64,000 nucleotides of DNA from Clostridium_AT stratigraminis (GTDB lineage: Bacteria > Bacillota > Clostridia > Clostridiales > Clostridiaceae). This document shows, in pieces, positions 9,555-18,058 of this stretch (the stretch's first letter is position 1; the number at the start of each line of letters is the position of its first letter). The notes under the pieces were generated by a model. The model was not told where the DNA came from. It searched no databases and worked only from the letters and a program-made list of their open reading frames with translations. The position numbers and the translations under genes were made by a program. The DNA is taken from contig NZ_JBJHZZ010000002.1 in NCBI RefSeq assembly GCF_045310675.1, positions 124,001 through 188,000 on the forward strand, read 5' to 3'.

Positions 9555-9832
9555 TATTGCACTTTCTCATCTTTTAATTTCAAATTTTCTTGTTTAAGTA
9601 GCTGATTATCATTAGTAATTTTTTTTATTTCTTTTTTTAGTTTAAATTGTTTAACTAGGCCAAGCATTGCAGCAATTACTGCACCAAAGGCCGTAGAAAT
9701 AAATATAATTATTGCCAGTGAAAAATTATAGGTTGCAAAAAAAACTTTCACAGGAACAGCACCAGCGTTCATAACCGCAAAAATTACAACCAGAACAGAA
9801 GCGATAAGAGATAAAATAAAATATAGCTGCAT
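9554..9832 (-). CDS. LapA-domain (DUF1049) membrane protein
   Basis: A 92-residue protein with two hydrophobic helices (about 3-21 and 38-61) and a Lys/Glu/Asn-rich C-terminal tail that looks like coiled coil (KKEIKKITNDNQLLKQENLK). The pattern FAVMNAGAVPVKVFF after TM1 and the two-helix-plus-tail plan are typical of the LapA/YrvD family, also known as DUF1049. In E. coli the LapA family works in lipopolysaccharide assembly, but the role in Gram-positive bacteria is unknown. Ribosome-binding site AAGGAGGT is 10 nt from the ATG. Confidence 0.75.
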   Translation of the reverse strand: MQLYFILSLIASVLVVIFAVMNAGAVPVKVFFATYNFSLAIIIFISTAFGAVIAAMLGLVKQFKLKKEIKKITNDNQLLKQENLKLKDEKVQ

Positions 9833-10022
9833 AGGAATGTTTACCTCCTTATGTCTTTTTATTTAATTATACTTAAGTAATTAACATAACTCAATATTTA
9901 ATACCGAATTAGAAATAAGTAATAAGTTCATATGGCTGCCATTAAAAAAATGAATTATAATAAAGTATAATATAATATCAGCTGGAAGTTTAACGGGTTT
10001 GCAGCTGTCTTAGGAGTTAGAA

Positions 10023-10895
10023 ATGAAAATTGAGAAAGTAATTACATTAAAGGAAGCATCTCAAACAATTAGCAGCTTTGCTGTGCAGGCAATGCTTTAT
10101 GAAGTCAGCTGTTACCCTTCTCCAGGATTAGTATCTCCCATATCTAATGGGGCCCATAAGGATATGAATTATTTTACTTTTATAGACAGTATATCAGCAC
10201 TTAGTAAGTATTTTGTATTATTTGCTGAAGTGGGATATTCAGATGAGAGCTGTAAAAGTATTTTTAATTCTATACGAAGTATTGGCATAGAGGCCGAAAA
10301 GGATATGTTCAATAAAACAAAGGGAATAAATACTCACAAAGGTATGCTGTTTCTAATGGGCATAGCCTGTGCTGCATCTACTAAGGCTATTTATGAAAAA
10401 AAAGGCTTTAACGGAATACAAAATATTATTAAAGAGATGACAGCAGGTATTGTTGAAAAAGAACTTTCTGTATTAAAGGAAAATGGTGATTTATCCCATG
10501 GCGAAAAGCTGTATTTGAAATACAGAAATGAAGGTGTCCGAGGAGAAGTGGAGAAAGGTATTCCCACTGTTTTTAACTTTTCCTTAGAGTACTATAAAAA
10601 ATCCTTAGACTTAAGTGAAAACGACAGATTAGTAAATACCTTAATTGGAATTATGCAAATCTGTAATGATTCCACAATAATACATAGACATGATCCTAAG
10701 GTACTGCAGATTGTAAAGGAGAAGGCTAAGGACATAATTAATGATGGCGGAGTGAGGACTATTAAAGGCAAAGAGAAGATAGAGGCACTATGTGAGGAAT
10801 TTATAGAGAAAAACATAAGTCCAGGGGGCAGTGCTGATTTACTTGGAGTAACTGTGTTTTTAAATTTAGTAGAAGAATATATGAATAAATTATAA
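10023..10895 (+). CDS. citG: Triphosphoribosyl-dephospho-CoA synthase family protein
   Basis: A 290-residue cytoplasmic protein of the CitG/MdcB family. CitG makes 2'-(5''-triphosphoribosyl)-3'-dephospho-CoA from ATP and dephospho-CoA, the precursor of the prosthetic group of citrate lyase or malonate decarboxylase. Family hallmarks are YEVSCYPSPGLVSPISNGAHKDM near residue 27-49, GINTHKGMLF (about 101-110) and the C-terminal SPGGSADLLGVTVFL. No citrate-lyase genes (citC, D, E, F, X) are nearby, so the gene is an orphan and its acceptor protein is unknown. The ATG at 10023 follows TAGGAGTT. The gene symbol is by family only. Confidence 0.8.
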   Translation: MKIEKVITLKEASQTISSFAVQAMLYEVSCYPSPGLVSPISNGAHKDMNYFTFIDSISALSKYFVLFAEVGYSDESCKSIFNSIRSIGIEAEKDMFNKTKGINTHKGMLFLMGIACAASTKAIYEKKGFNGIQNIIKEMTAGIVEKELSVLKENGDLSHGEKLYLKYRNEGVRGEVEKGIPTVFNFSLEYYKKSLDLSENDRLVNTLIGIMQICNDSTIIHRHDPKVLQIVKEKAKDIINDGGVRTIKGKEKIEALCEEFIEKNISPGGSADLLGVTVFLNLVEEYMNKL

Positions 10896-11162
10896 CATTA
10901 TCTAACAACTTATTATATTGTGATTATTCTAAATGTAAGGTTTAAGAAACACTTAATTAATAAATTAAATATTGATTATATATGCTTTTAAACATAGTTA
11001 TACTTTTCTTTATTTCTGTAAGTGATAAATATTATCATTTACAATTTAATCTCTATATGCTATTATAAAATTACGGCTGACTGGCGCCAAATTACTACCG
11101 CGATAAAAATACTAGGGCTATGCCTACTTAGCATATGCTCTTCAATTATTGGAGGTATAAAA
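10896..11162 (+). promoter_or_regulatory. Untranslated leader of the stand-alone S4 gene
   Basis: The 267 nt before rpsD contain no credible ORF except an in-frame extension without a ribosome-binding site. The last 90 nt hold short self-complementary blocks (GGCTGACTGGCGCC, GGGCTATGCC, AGCATATGCT). Stand-alone rpsD genes in Firmicutes are often autoregulated by S4 binding to such a leader; that assignment here is inference. Confidence 0.35.
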
Positions 11163-11744
11163 ATGGCGAAATATATGGGACCTAGGTTCAAATTAGCAAG
11201 ACGTCTAGGTGTAAATGTATTTTATCACCCTAAGGCCTTACAAAGGGGTGTAAAAAAACAAAACAAGCTTTCTGAGTATGGGGAGCAGTTACTAGAAAAA
11301 CAAAAGTTAAAGGCATACTATGGTGTGCTGGAGAAACAATTTAAAAAGGCTGTATTTGATGCATTAAAATCAAAAGAAAAATCCGAGGATATTTTGATTC
11401 AAAGCTTAGAAAGAAGACTTGACAGTGTAGTATATAGATTAGGCTTCGGATCAACCTTGAGACAAGCAAGGCAAATGGTTGGTCATGGCCATATTCTCGT
11501 AAATGGGAAAAGGGTTAATATTCCTTCTTACAAAGTAAGTATCAATGATGTAGTAGCCTTAAGGGAAAAATCTCAAAAGGTAGAAACCTTTACATCTAAC
11601 TTCATAGCTTCAGGACTCACTGTAAATTATATGGAGAAAGATACAGATCATTTCTCAGGCAAGTTTTTAAAACTTCCAAATACAGAAGAGGTTCCTGTAG
11701 AAGTTAAATATTCAAAGGTTCTTGAGTTTTATTCTAAAAATTAG
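11163..11744 (+). CDS. rpsD: Ribosomal protein S4 (short, cysteine-free form)
   Basis: A 193-residue 30S subunit protein that nucleates small-subunit assembly on 16S rRNA. The start MAKYMGPRFKLARRLGV and the S4 RNA-binding domain (about 92-155, with RRLDSVVYRLGFGSTLRQARQMVGHGHILVNG) are diagnostic. No cysteine is present in the N-terminal zinc-binding region, so this is the C-minus form. It is also a little shorter than the Bacillus protein in the loop after residue 25. The ATG at 11163 follows GGAGGT. The gene is alone and not in the alpha operon, so a second rpsD could exist elsewhere. Confidence 0.95.
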   Translation: MAKYMGPRFKLARRLGVNVFYHPKALQRGVKKQNKLSEYGEQLLEKQKLKAYYGVLEKQFKKAVFDALKSKEKSEDILIQSLERRLDSVVYRLGFGSTLRQARQMVGHGHILVNGKRVNIPSYKVSINDVVALREKSQKVETFTSNFIASGLTVNYMEKDTDHFSGKFLKLPNTEEVPVEVKYSKVLEFYSKN

Positions 11745-11745
11745 A

Positions 11746-11797
11746 AAAAAATAGTGGCATGCACATGAGCAACAATTCATGTACATGCCACTATTTT
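11746..11797 (+). terminator. Rho-independent terminator after rpsD
   Basis: A 21-bp stem with one mismatch starts at the stop codon (arm AAAATAGTGGCATG) and ends in CTATTTTT followed by more T-rich sequence. Confidence 0.88.
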
Positions 11798-12022
11798 TAT
11801 TATTTTAATTTTATAAAAGTGTGTCACCATATGTTAAAAGCTGTATTATATTGATATTTTATAGTAATAAGTGTAAGATATAGGTGATATTATTAAAATT
11901 TATAAAATTAATTTAGAAGTAATTTTAAAAAAGCAAAATTAATTATCAAATTAAATTGCATTTTAAAATATTAATACTTCAATTTAAACTACACTAACTT
12001 ATAAAGCTTGGAGGAGTATGAA

Positions 12023-13720
12023 ATGAAATTTTTTAAAAATTTTAAAGTAACTAACGCCGTTCGTATTATATCTATCTTTGCAATGATATCAATAATTTCT
12101 ATATCCATTGTTGGTATTAATGATATGAATAAAATTAAAGGTAATATGGATAAAATGTATATTGACAGGTTACTTCCTTCGACTAAGGTAGCTGATATAA
12201 GAAGAGACTTTATATTTATTAATATGAAGGTAGTTAGTGCAGATTACAGCAATAAAGCTGACACAAATATAGCCATAAATGGATATTATTCGGAAATAAA
12301 TAATATTATGAAGCAATTAGAACAAACTTATATGTCGGATGATGAAAAAAAGATAATGTCAGATGTAAAAAATGACATTTCTAGCTATATGCAGCAATGG
12401 AATACTTTAAGTTCAAAAATAACTATAGATACTAAACCAACAGAAGAGGAGTCAAAAGCAGCTGCGAAAATTGCTGATGCCACTATTACAAGGCTTGGGG
12501 ATTTAGTTAAATATAATGTAGATGAGGCAGATAATCTTAATAATCAAGGTAATTTAATCTTTAATAATTCTAGATATGTATTTATGATAATAGCATTATG
12601 TACCTTCTTAATTTTATTAATATTATATATTTTCATAACAAAAACTATCAGTATATCAATTAAAGAAATTGGCGAAAATTTAATTAAGGTATCAAATGGA
12701 GATTTCACAATCAAAATAGAAGATGACAGCAAAAATGAATTTGGGAAAATGAATAAACAGCTACTGAAGTTAGTGGAAAATATATCCTCAATGATAAAAA
12801 CAATAAAAGATAATTCAGAAGACATAATGAGCCAATCAGAAACACTTTCTGCAATATCGGAAGAAATGGCTTCTTCATCTCAGGAAGTAGCATCAACAAT
12901 TCAGGATGTCGCAGGTGGTGCTAATAATCAAGCAAAAGAAGTATCAGAGGTAAATGATACTTTAAATACATTTAGTACTGATGTAGTTAAAATTGTTAAT
13001 GCCGTGGAAGACGTGGACGGTAATACAAAAATAATTAATCAAATGTCTGCTGAAAGTAATAAAGATATGAATTTAGTTGCAAAATCTATTGAAGAAATCA
13101 GTATTGGCTTTAAGGAAACAAAGGATGGGGTTTTAAACCTTGGACAAGATATATCTAAAATAAATGAAATTACTAATTTAATTCTAAATGTAGCAGAACA
13201 GACCAACCTACTAGCTTTAAATGCAGCAATCGAAGCTGCACGAGCTGGAGAATCTGGAAAAGGTTTTGCTGTTGTGGCAGATGAAATAAGAAAGCTAGCA
13301 GAAAAGGCTAAGGAATCCTCTGAAGATATAAGCAGTTTAGTTAGCGAGATATCTGAAAAGAGTACTATTGTTATAAATACTACTGAAAGTGTTAACGATA
13401 AGCTAAATAGCCAGATTGGTATTATTGGAACCTCTATAGAATCCTTTAAGAAAATTGTAAATGCAGTGGAAGATATTTTACCTAAAATAGAAAATATAAA
13501 TGGATCTGTAATAAATATAGATAAGGAAAAGAATGCTATAATCAATAATATGGATACGGTTTTAGCCTCAGCTGAAGAAGTATCTGCATCCTCAGAAGAA
13601 ATAGCAGCTTCTATGCAGGAAATGAATGCATCCTCAGAAGAGGTAGCAGCATCAGCTGAAAAACTTACTTATAAAGCAAAGTCCATGAGAGATATAGTAG
13701 ACCAATTTAAATTAAACTAA
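12023..13720 (+). CDS. Methyl-accepting chemotaxis protein
   Basis: A 565-residue chemoreceptor. TM1 covers about residues 13-32, and a mainly helical periplasmic-side sensor of the four-helix-bundle type runs to about 180. TM2 (about 186-207) is followed by HAMP and the signalling domain, with the conserved tip VAEQTNLLALNAAIEAARAGESGKGFAVVADEIRKLAEKA. The C-terminus has glutamate-rich methylation-like segments (SASSEEIAASMQEMNASSEEVAASAEKL). The ATG at 12023 follows GGAGGAG; an in-frame TTG at 12008 overlaps that site. A short-chain dehydrogenase gene follows after 15 nt and may be cotranscribed. Confidence 0.92.
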   Translation: MKFFKNFKVTNAVRIISIFAMISIISISIVGINDMNKIKGNMDKMYIDRLLPSTKVADIRRDFIFINMKVVSADYSNKADTNIAINGYYSEINNIMKQLEQTYMSDDEKKIMSDVKNDISSYMQQWNTLSSKITIDTKPTEEESKAAAKIADATITRLGDLVKYNVDEADNLNNQGNLIFNNSRYVFMIIALCTFLILLILYIFITKTISISIKEIGENLIKVSNGDFTIKIEDDSKNEFGKMNKQLLKLVENISSMIKTIKDNSEDIMSQSETLSAISEEMASSSQEVASTIQDVAGGANNQAKEVSEVNDTLNTFSTDVVKIVNAVEDVDGNTKIINQMSAESNKDMNLVAKSIEEISIGFKETKDGVLNLGQDISKINEITNLILNVAEQTNLLALNAAIEAARAGESGKGFAVVADEIRKLAEKAKESSEDISSLVSEISEKSTIVINTTESVNDKLNSQIGIIGTSIESFKKIVNAVEDILPKIENINGSVINIDKEKNAIINNMDTVLASAEEVSASSEEIAASMQEMNASSEEVAASAEKLTYKAKSMRDIVDQFKLN

Positions 13721-13735
13721 AAAGGGGAATATATT

Positions 13736-14503
13736 ATGCTGAAAAATAAAATTGTTTTTATTACAGGTGCTACAAGCGGAATTGGGAATGCAATTGCAAG
13801 AAAGTTTGCAAAGGAAGGAGCAGTATTACTACTTTGTGCAAGAAATATGGAAAAACTTAATGCCTTCAAAGCTGAGCTTGAAAAGACTTATGCAGCTAAG
13901 GTATACGCTTACGAGCTTGATGTGAGGGATAAAAATGCTGTAGATAAGGTTTTTGAAAACCTGCCAAAAGAACTTAATAGTATTGATATACTTGTCAACA
14001 ATGCTGGGCTTGCCTTAGGACTTGAAAAGCTCCAGGAAGGAAGCTTAGAAGACTTTGACACAATGATAGATACAAATATTAAAGGTCTTTTATATATGAC
14101 TAGAAAGATAGTTCCAATTATGGTGGAAAACAGAAAAGGACATGTTATTAACATTGGTTCAACTGCAGGTATTTTCGCATATCCAAATGGTGCTGTTTAC
14201 TGCGCTACAAAGGCAGCTGTTAAGTTTATTAGTGATGGACTAAGAATGGATGTTGTGGATACCCCTATTAAGGTAACAAATATCCAGCCTGGAATGGTAG
14301 AAACTAATTTTAGTGTTGTAAGATTCCACGGAAATGAGGATAAAGCTTCAGATGTATATAAAGGAATTAAGGCTCTCACTGCTGATGATATTGCAGATGT
14401 AGCACTCTATGCAGCATCAGTTCCAGAACATGTACAAATCTGTGAAGTTACAATAACTCCAACAAATCAAGCAACTGGCGGGGTTGTTTATAAAGAAAAG
14501 TAA
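13736..14503 (+). CDS. SDR family NAD(P)-dependent oxidoreductase (YdfG-like)
   Basis: A 255-residue classical short-chain dehydrogenase/reductase. The Rossmann glycine motif is TGATSGIG at residues 10-17. LVNNAGLALGL gives the NNAG strand. The catalytic Ser-Tyr-Lys triad is seen in IGSTAG and VYCATKAA (Tyr near residue 155). The C-terminal half, with IQPGMVETNFSVVRFHG, matches the YdfG/3-hydroxy acid or serine dehydrogenase-like branch. The presence of Arg in LLCARN after the second strand suggests NADP preference. The substrate is uncertain. AAAAGGGGAA provides the ribosome-binding site. Confidence 0.88.
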   Translation: MLKNKIVFITGATSGIGNAIARKFAKEGAVLLLCARNMEKLNAFKAELEKTYAAKVYAYELDVRDKNAVDKVFENLPKELNSIDILVNNAGLALGLEKLQEGSLEDFDTMIDTNIKGLLYMTRKIVPIMVENRKGHVINIGSTAGIFAYPNGAVYCATKAAVKFISDGLRMDVVDTPIKVTNIQPGMVETNFSVVRFHGNEDKASDVYKGIKALTADDIADVALYAASVPEHVQICEVTITPTNQATGGVVYKEK

Positions 14504-14505
14504 AA

Positions 14506-14545
14506 ATAACAGGTTTTACCTATTGGTAAAACCTGTTTTAATTTT
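14506..14545 (+). terminator. Rho-independent terminator after the SDR gene
   Basis: A perfect 13-bp stem AACAGGTTTTACC with loop TATT and a T-rich tail. Confidence 0.9.
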
Positions 14546-14739
14546 ATATTCGTCAATTCTTGATTTATTATCATGCTGCAACAATATCTACATCTTGTTA
14601 CATTCATAATTCCCCTATCTTTCCATTTGGTTTTTCTTTATTAATAATATAAGTTGAAATTATGAAGCTTATATCATCACTACTGTCTCATATTGAGTTT
14701 TTAATTAACTTCATATTATTCCACCGTTATCTTTATAAT

Positions 14740-15048
14740 TTATTTATTATTAACGTCATCATGCAGGAGGTTCATATTGCAATATGGACATAAAACCTCA
14801 TCAACATTATTTTTGTAATCAAATCTTATAGGTAATCGTTCTTTGCAGCGGGGACATCTCCAGAAAACAAAAGATATAACAATGAAACATATTAATAGTG
14901 CTATTCCTGGATATAGAAATATTTTTGTTAACACTGAGGAGCCGCTAAAAGATAAAATTCGGGCTAATATACTTAGTATTATAGAAATAAATAAACAACC
15001 CAAGGCAAATTTTCTATACTTTAAAATATTTCTATGTTTATCTGTCAC
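14740..15048 (-). CDS. Two-helix membrane protein with C-terminal zinc ribbon
   Basis: A 102-residue protein with two hydrophobic segments (about 12-33 and 41-63). A cytoplasmic tail carries CPRC and CPYC pairs, the usual layout of a zinc ribbon. No named family is recognised. It starts with GTG at 15048, preceded by a GGGGGT ribosome-binding site. Its upstream region shares a 45-bp promoter-like block with the lipoprotein gene at 4329-4853, which hints at common control. About 195 nt of AT-rich sequence between this gene and the SDR terminator shows nothing I can identify. Confidence 0.65.
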   Translation of the reverse strand: MTDKHRNILKYRKFALGCLFISIILSILARILSFSGSSVLTKIFLYPGIALLICFIVISFVFWRCPRCKERLPIRFDYKNNVDEVLCPYCNMNLLHDDVNNK

Positions 15049-15091
15049 AAAAATACCCCCATTTATTTCATAATAAATAAAGAACTTCTTC

Positions 15092-15136
15092 TATTATTAT
15101 ATCTTAAGCACGAACATCATTCCAGTATTTTCTATA
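15092..15136 (-). promoter_or_regulatory. Promoter element shared with the gene at 4329
   Basis: On the minus strand it reads CTGGAA, an 18-nt spacer containing GTGCTTAAGA, then TATAAT (15096-15101). It matches the block at 4896-4940 closely, and weaker similarity continues about 15-20 bp further upstream. Confidence 0.5.
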
Positions 15137-15355
15137 TTCAACTAATAAAAAATACAGCTGTTGTAATTAACTCAGAATATATTTCAAAAAATTATCCATT
15201 ACTTACCACACTGCTTACTATTATAGATTAAATATTTATTATAAAAATATTAAGTTTTGTTATTTTACAATTTTCTATCTATTATTTGTTTTATTTTTAT
15301 ATTAAAATAAATATAAAATAATAGTTAAAATAAAAATGGTAAAGTAGGTGGGGCA

Positions 15356-15928
15356 TTGAAATATAATATTCCTAAAAAAATTAATAAATTTGATATAAAT
15401 GGATTATTATTTATAAATAGACATTTGGAAAGTAAGTTTTTAGATTTTCTAATGCCAATAATGACTGATCTCGGAAATTTAGGAGTTGTATGGATTATAA
15501 TTGCCATCGGACTTATTTTGGATAATCAACAGGATATAGGGAAAGTTGTATTAGTAACCTTAATTATAAGTACAGTTATAGGAGAGGGAGTAATTAAACA
15601 TATTGTAAGAAGAGCAAGACCGTTTAATTCCCATAACAATATAGTACCCTCAATATCAAAACCAATTTCCTATTCCTTCCCTTCGGGACACACCTTATCT
15701 TCCTTTGCTGTCTCAGGGGTTTTATCAGTGTATTTTACTCAATATAGATTGGTATTTTTGTTTATAGCATTTCTAATTGCACTGTCAAGAATTTATCTTT
15801 ACCTGCATTATCCATCTGATGTAATGGCAGGAATCATTTTTGGGTTATTATGTTCTAAATTAATTTTCTTTTTACTAAATGAGCAGTATTTACAAAGGTT
15901 TGTAACTCAAATAGTGAGTAATATTTAA
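15356..15928 (+). CDS. PAP2 family membrane phosphatase
   Basis: A 190-residue integral membrane acid phosphatase of the type-2 phosphatidic acid phosphatase family. The three catalytic motifs are present: K81-x6-RP (KHIVRRARP), PSGH at 109-112, and SR-x5-H-x3-D (SRIYLYLHYPSD, His151). About five hydrophobic segments surround them. Family members dephosphorylate undecaprenyl pyrophosphate or lipid phosphates on the outer face of the membrane; which one applies here is not clear. It starts with TTG at 15356 after AGGTGGGG. The creatininase-like gene follows 18 nt downstream and is probably cotranscribed. Confidence 0.88.
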   Translation: MKYNIPKKINKFDINGLLFINRHLESKFLDFLMPIMTDLGNLGVVWIIIAIGLILDNQQDIGKVVLVTLIISTVIGEGVIKHIVRRARPFNSHNNIVPSISKPISYSFPSGHTLSSFAVSGVLSVYFTQYRLVFLFIAFLIALSRIYLYLHYPSDVMAGIIFGLLCSKLIFFLLNEQYLQRFVTQIVSNI

Positions 15929-15946
15929 TAAAAGTAGGTGATATTA

Positions 15947-16666
15947 ATGTACTTAGTAGAATATACAAGTGATGACTTTAAGAAAAATTTGGACAAAGCT
16001 AATATGGCTATTATGCCTATAGGTTCTGTGGAAGCACATGGACACCATCTTCCGCTTGGAACTGATGTGTTTTCGCCAAGACTATTTTGTAGTAAAATCA
16101 ATGAAAAAATAGGTGATAAGCTTTGGATAGCCCCTGAAATTCCATTTGGCCAAAGCTATGATTTGTCTATTTATGACGGTACTATTCATATACCATCTGA
16201 GGTTATGGCAAACTATGTTTATTATGCTTGTAAGAGCCTTTTTAATAATGGAATCAAGAAGCTTGTCCTATTAAATGGACATGGGGGAAATATAAATGCA
16301 CTGAATCTTGCAGCAGAAAGGCTTATGCAGCTTGGTTTGAATGTAATTATAATAAATTGGTGGCTTGATTTTTCCAAGGAAATACTAACAATTACAGAAG
16401 GGCAAGGTCACGGCGGTGAAGATGAAACTTCTGCAATTTTATATTATGATGAAAAACTTGTACAAATGGACAAAGCTATGAAGAATGATAAAAAGCCGCG
16501 TATGAAGGTTTTCTATAAGGATAGGGGGAAGGAACTATTTGAAAACGCACTGACTGGTGATGCAACGCTAGCAACAAAGGAAAAAGGAAAAGAGATTTTC
16601 ACTCTGCTTACTGAAAAGATAATAGAATTAATAAATAATTTTAGAGATGAAAAATACTACTATTAA
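15947..16666 (+). CDS. Creatininase family amidohydrolase
   Basis: A 239-residue metal-dependent hydrolase of the creatininase/creatinine amidohydrolase family. Metal-ligand motifs are PIGSVEAHGHHLPLGTD (Glu and His ligands, then Asp) near residues 19-35, LNGHGGN near 107-113, and the late GGEDETSA with a further acidic ligand. Homologues include creatininase, mycofactocin MftE and the F420/riboflavin-pathway formamide hydrolase, so the substrate is open. I chose the ATG at 15947 after AGTAGGTG; an in-frame GTG at 15938 overlaps that site. Confidence 0.85.
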   Translation: MYLVEYTSDDFKKNLDKANMAIMPIGSVEAHGHHLPLGTDVFSPRLFCSKINEKIGDKLWIAPEIPFGQSYDLSIYDGTIHIPSEVMANYVYYACKSLFNNGIKKLVLLNGHGGNINALNLAAERLMQLGLNVIIINWWLDFSKEILTITEGQGHGGEDETSAILYYDEKLVQMDKAMKNDKKPRMKVFYKDRGKELFENALTGDATLATKEKGKEIFTLLTEKIIELINNFRDEKYYY

Positions 16667-16752
16667 TTTTAATTTTCATATTAATTTAAAAATCCAAATG
16701 CTAACATATCAGGTTGTTATCATAGTTTATTGAATAATATTGCAATATAAGT

Positions 16753-16814
16753 AAAAAGTCAATTTACCAATTAGAGCATATATCTAATCTCTATGAAGCA
16801 ATTGGCTTTTTTTA
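16753..16814 (+). terminator. Rho-independent terminator after the creatininase gene
   Basis: Arms AAAAAGTCAATT and AATTGGCTTTTT (one G-U pair) enclose a loop of about 35 nt that can form a small inner hairpin. A TTTTTTT run follows. Confidence 0.7.
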
Positions 16815-16860
16815 GTATCCAAATTTATTATGTTTACAATAAATTTCAATTTACTTAGTA

Positions 16861-16912
16861 TTGAATTTAGAATTCCTATATGGTACAATCAAGTTATAGA
16901 AAAGGTTTTCTA
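16861..16912 (+). promoter_or_regulatory. lacI-type gene promoter with operator O1
   Basis: The -35 TTGAAT (16861-16866), a 17-nt spacer and extended -10 TGGTACAAT (16881-16889) are followed directly by a palindrome at 16897-16912 (TAGAAAA-GG-TTTTCTA). The same 20-mer occurs before galT, so the regulator probably represses itself and galTKE. Confidence 0.7.
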
Positions 16913-16924
16913 AAGGGTGAGAAT

Positions 16925-17947
16925 ATGTCAATAACAATTAATGATGTTGCCAAAGAAGCTGGGGTATCAATTACTACAGTATCTAGGGTATTAAACAATA
17001 ATTATCCCGTTAAAGAAGAAACTAGGATTAAAATAGAAGGTGCCATTGAGAAGCTTAATTATAAGCCAAATGCTATGGCAAGAAGCCTTATTACTAAAAA
17101 AAGTTCTATGATAGGAGTTATTGTTCCTGGGATAACAAATTTATTTTTCCCAACAATAGTAGAAGCTATAGATGAAGCTGTGAAATCTAAGGGCTACAGC
17201 ATTTCTCTTTCTAACACTGAAGGTGAAGCACAAAAGGAACTTAAGCTTGTTGAAGAACACATAGGCAGACAAGTAGATGGGATTATAATAATTGATCCCA
17301 CAATAGAAAATTTAAAAAAGGGTGTCTATGATAAGCTTTCAAAGTCACTGCCGCTTATAATTATTAGCGGCTCTGCAGATAGTAATAAATGCAGCTTTGT
17401 TTGCTATGATGAAGAAGTGGGAACTATTGAAGCCTTTAATTATTTACTAGAGCTTGGGCATAAGAAAATTGCCTTCCTCAGAGGGCACAAGAGCTTTTCT
17501 TATGATATTAAGCAAAAAATTTATGAGGATATAATAGAAAAAGAAAAGCTTGATTATGAGAAGATTGTAAATGTAGGAAAAGGAAACAGCATTGAGGTAG
17601 TGGAAAGGTCTGAAAGAAAGCTTGAGGCACTTTTAACTGGAGATGATAGACCAACTGCAGTATTTGCCTGTAATGACCTAATGGCTGTAGGTATAATTAA
17701 TGCTTGTAACAAGCTTGGTATCAAGGTTCCAAGCGAGCTTTCCATTATTGGCTTTGATAATACTTTGCTTGCTAGCATAACACAGCCAAAGCTAACTACA
17801 GTGGACTTAAACATGAAGGAAATAGGGGCAAGGGCAGCAGCCGAGCTACTAGACATTATTGAAAACAACACTAAAAGCAGAAAAAAGCTTATATTAGATA
17901 CCAACTTAGTTATTAGAGAAAGCTGCAGTAAAATTAATAGCTTATAA
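16925..17947 (+). CDS. LacI/GalR family transcriptional regulator
   Basis: A 340-residue repressor. Residues 1-50 form the LacI helix-turn-helix and hinge (ITINDVAKEAGVSITTVSRVLNN, then NYKPNAMARSL). The rest is the periplasmic-binding-like effector domain that ends with the typical LDTNLVIRESC. The ATG at 16925 follows AAAGGGTGAG. Its position directly before galT and the identical operators in front of both genes point to control of galactose use. I infer a galactose-related sugar as effector. No cre-like or other control element is obvious here. Confidence 0.9.
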   Translation: MSITINDVAKEAGVSITTVSRVLNNNYPVKEETRIKIEGAIEKLNYKPNAMARSLITKKSSMIGVIVPGITNLFFPTIVEAIDEAVKSKGYSISLSNTEGEAQKELKLVEEHIGRQVDGIIIIDPTIENLKKGVYDKLSKSLPLIIISGSADSNKCSFVCYDEEVGTIEAFNYLLELGHKKIAFLRGHKSFSYDIKQKIYEDIIEKEKLDYEKIVNVGKGNSIEVVERSERKLEALLTGDDRPTAVFACNDLMAVGIINACNKLGIKVPSELSIIGFDNTLLASITQPKLTTVDLNMKEIGARAAAELLDIIENNTKSRKKLILDTNLVIRESCSKINSL

Positions 17948-17949
17948 AT

Positions 17950-17973
17950 ATAAATGGGTTTAAACACATTTAT
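17950..17973. repeat. Near-perfect 24-bp palindrome between lacI-type gene and galT
   Basis: ATAAATG and CATTTAT arms enclose a GTTTAAAC centre, with a single mismatched pair. It may be a weak terminator for the regulator gene or another protein-binding site upstream of the galT promoter. Confidence 0.45.
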
Positions 17974-17983
17974 ATCAAGATTA

Positions 17984-18007
17984 TAGAAAAGGTTTTCTAA
18001 GTATAAT
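17984..18007 (+). promoter_or_regulatory. Operator O2 and -10 box of galTKE
   Basis: The 20-mer TTATAGAAAAGGTTTTCTAA is repeated here exactly as before the regulator gene. The core palindrome is 17984-17999 and the -10 box TATAAT is 18002-18007. The operator therefore lies between the -35 and -10 positions, where bound repressor would block RNA polymerase. Confidence 0.7.
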
Positions 18008-18058
18008 ACTCATCAATAACTATTTTATAAATTTATACAGATTAGGAGATGTGGTACA

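Noticed and set aside
11022..11162. N-terminal extension of S4
   Set aside because: The in-frame extension has no ribosome-binding site and is hydrophobic, unlike any S4; the ATG at 11163 has GGAGGT.
14843..15231. Two overlapping plus-strand ORFs opposite the zinc-ribbon membrane protein
   Set aside because: No ribosome-binding sites; the first mirrors the real minus-strand gene and the second crosses the shared promoter block.
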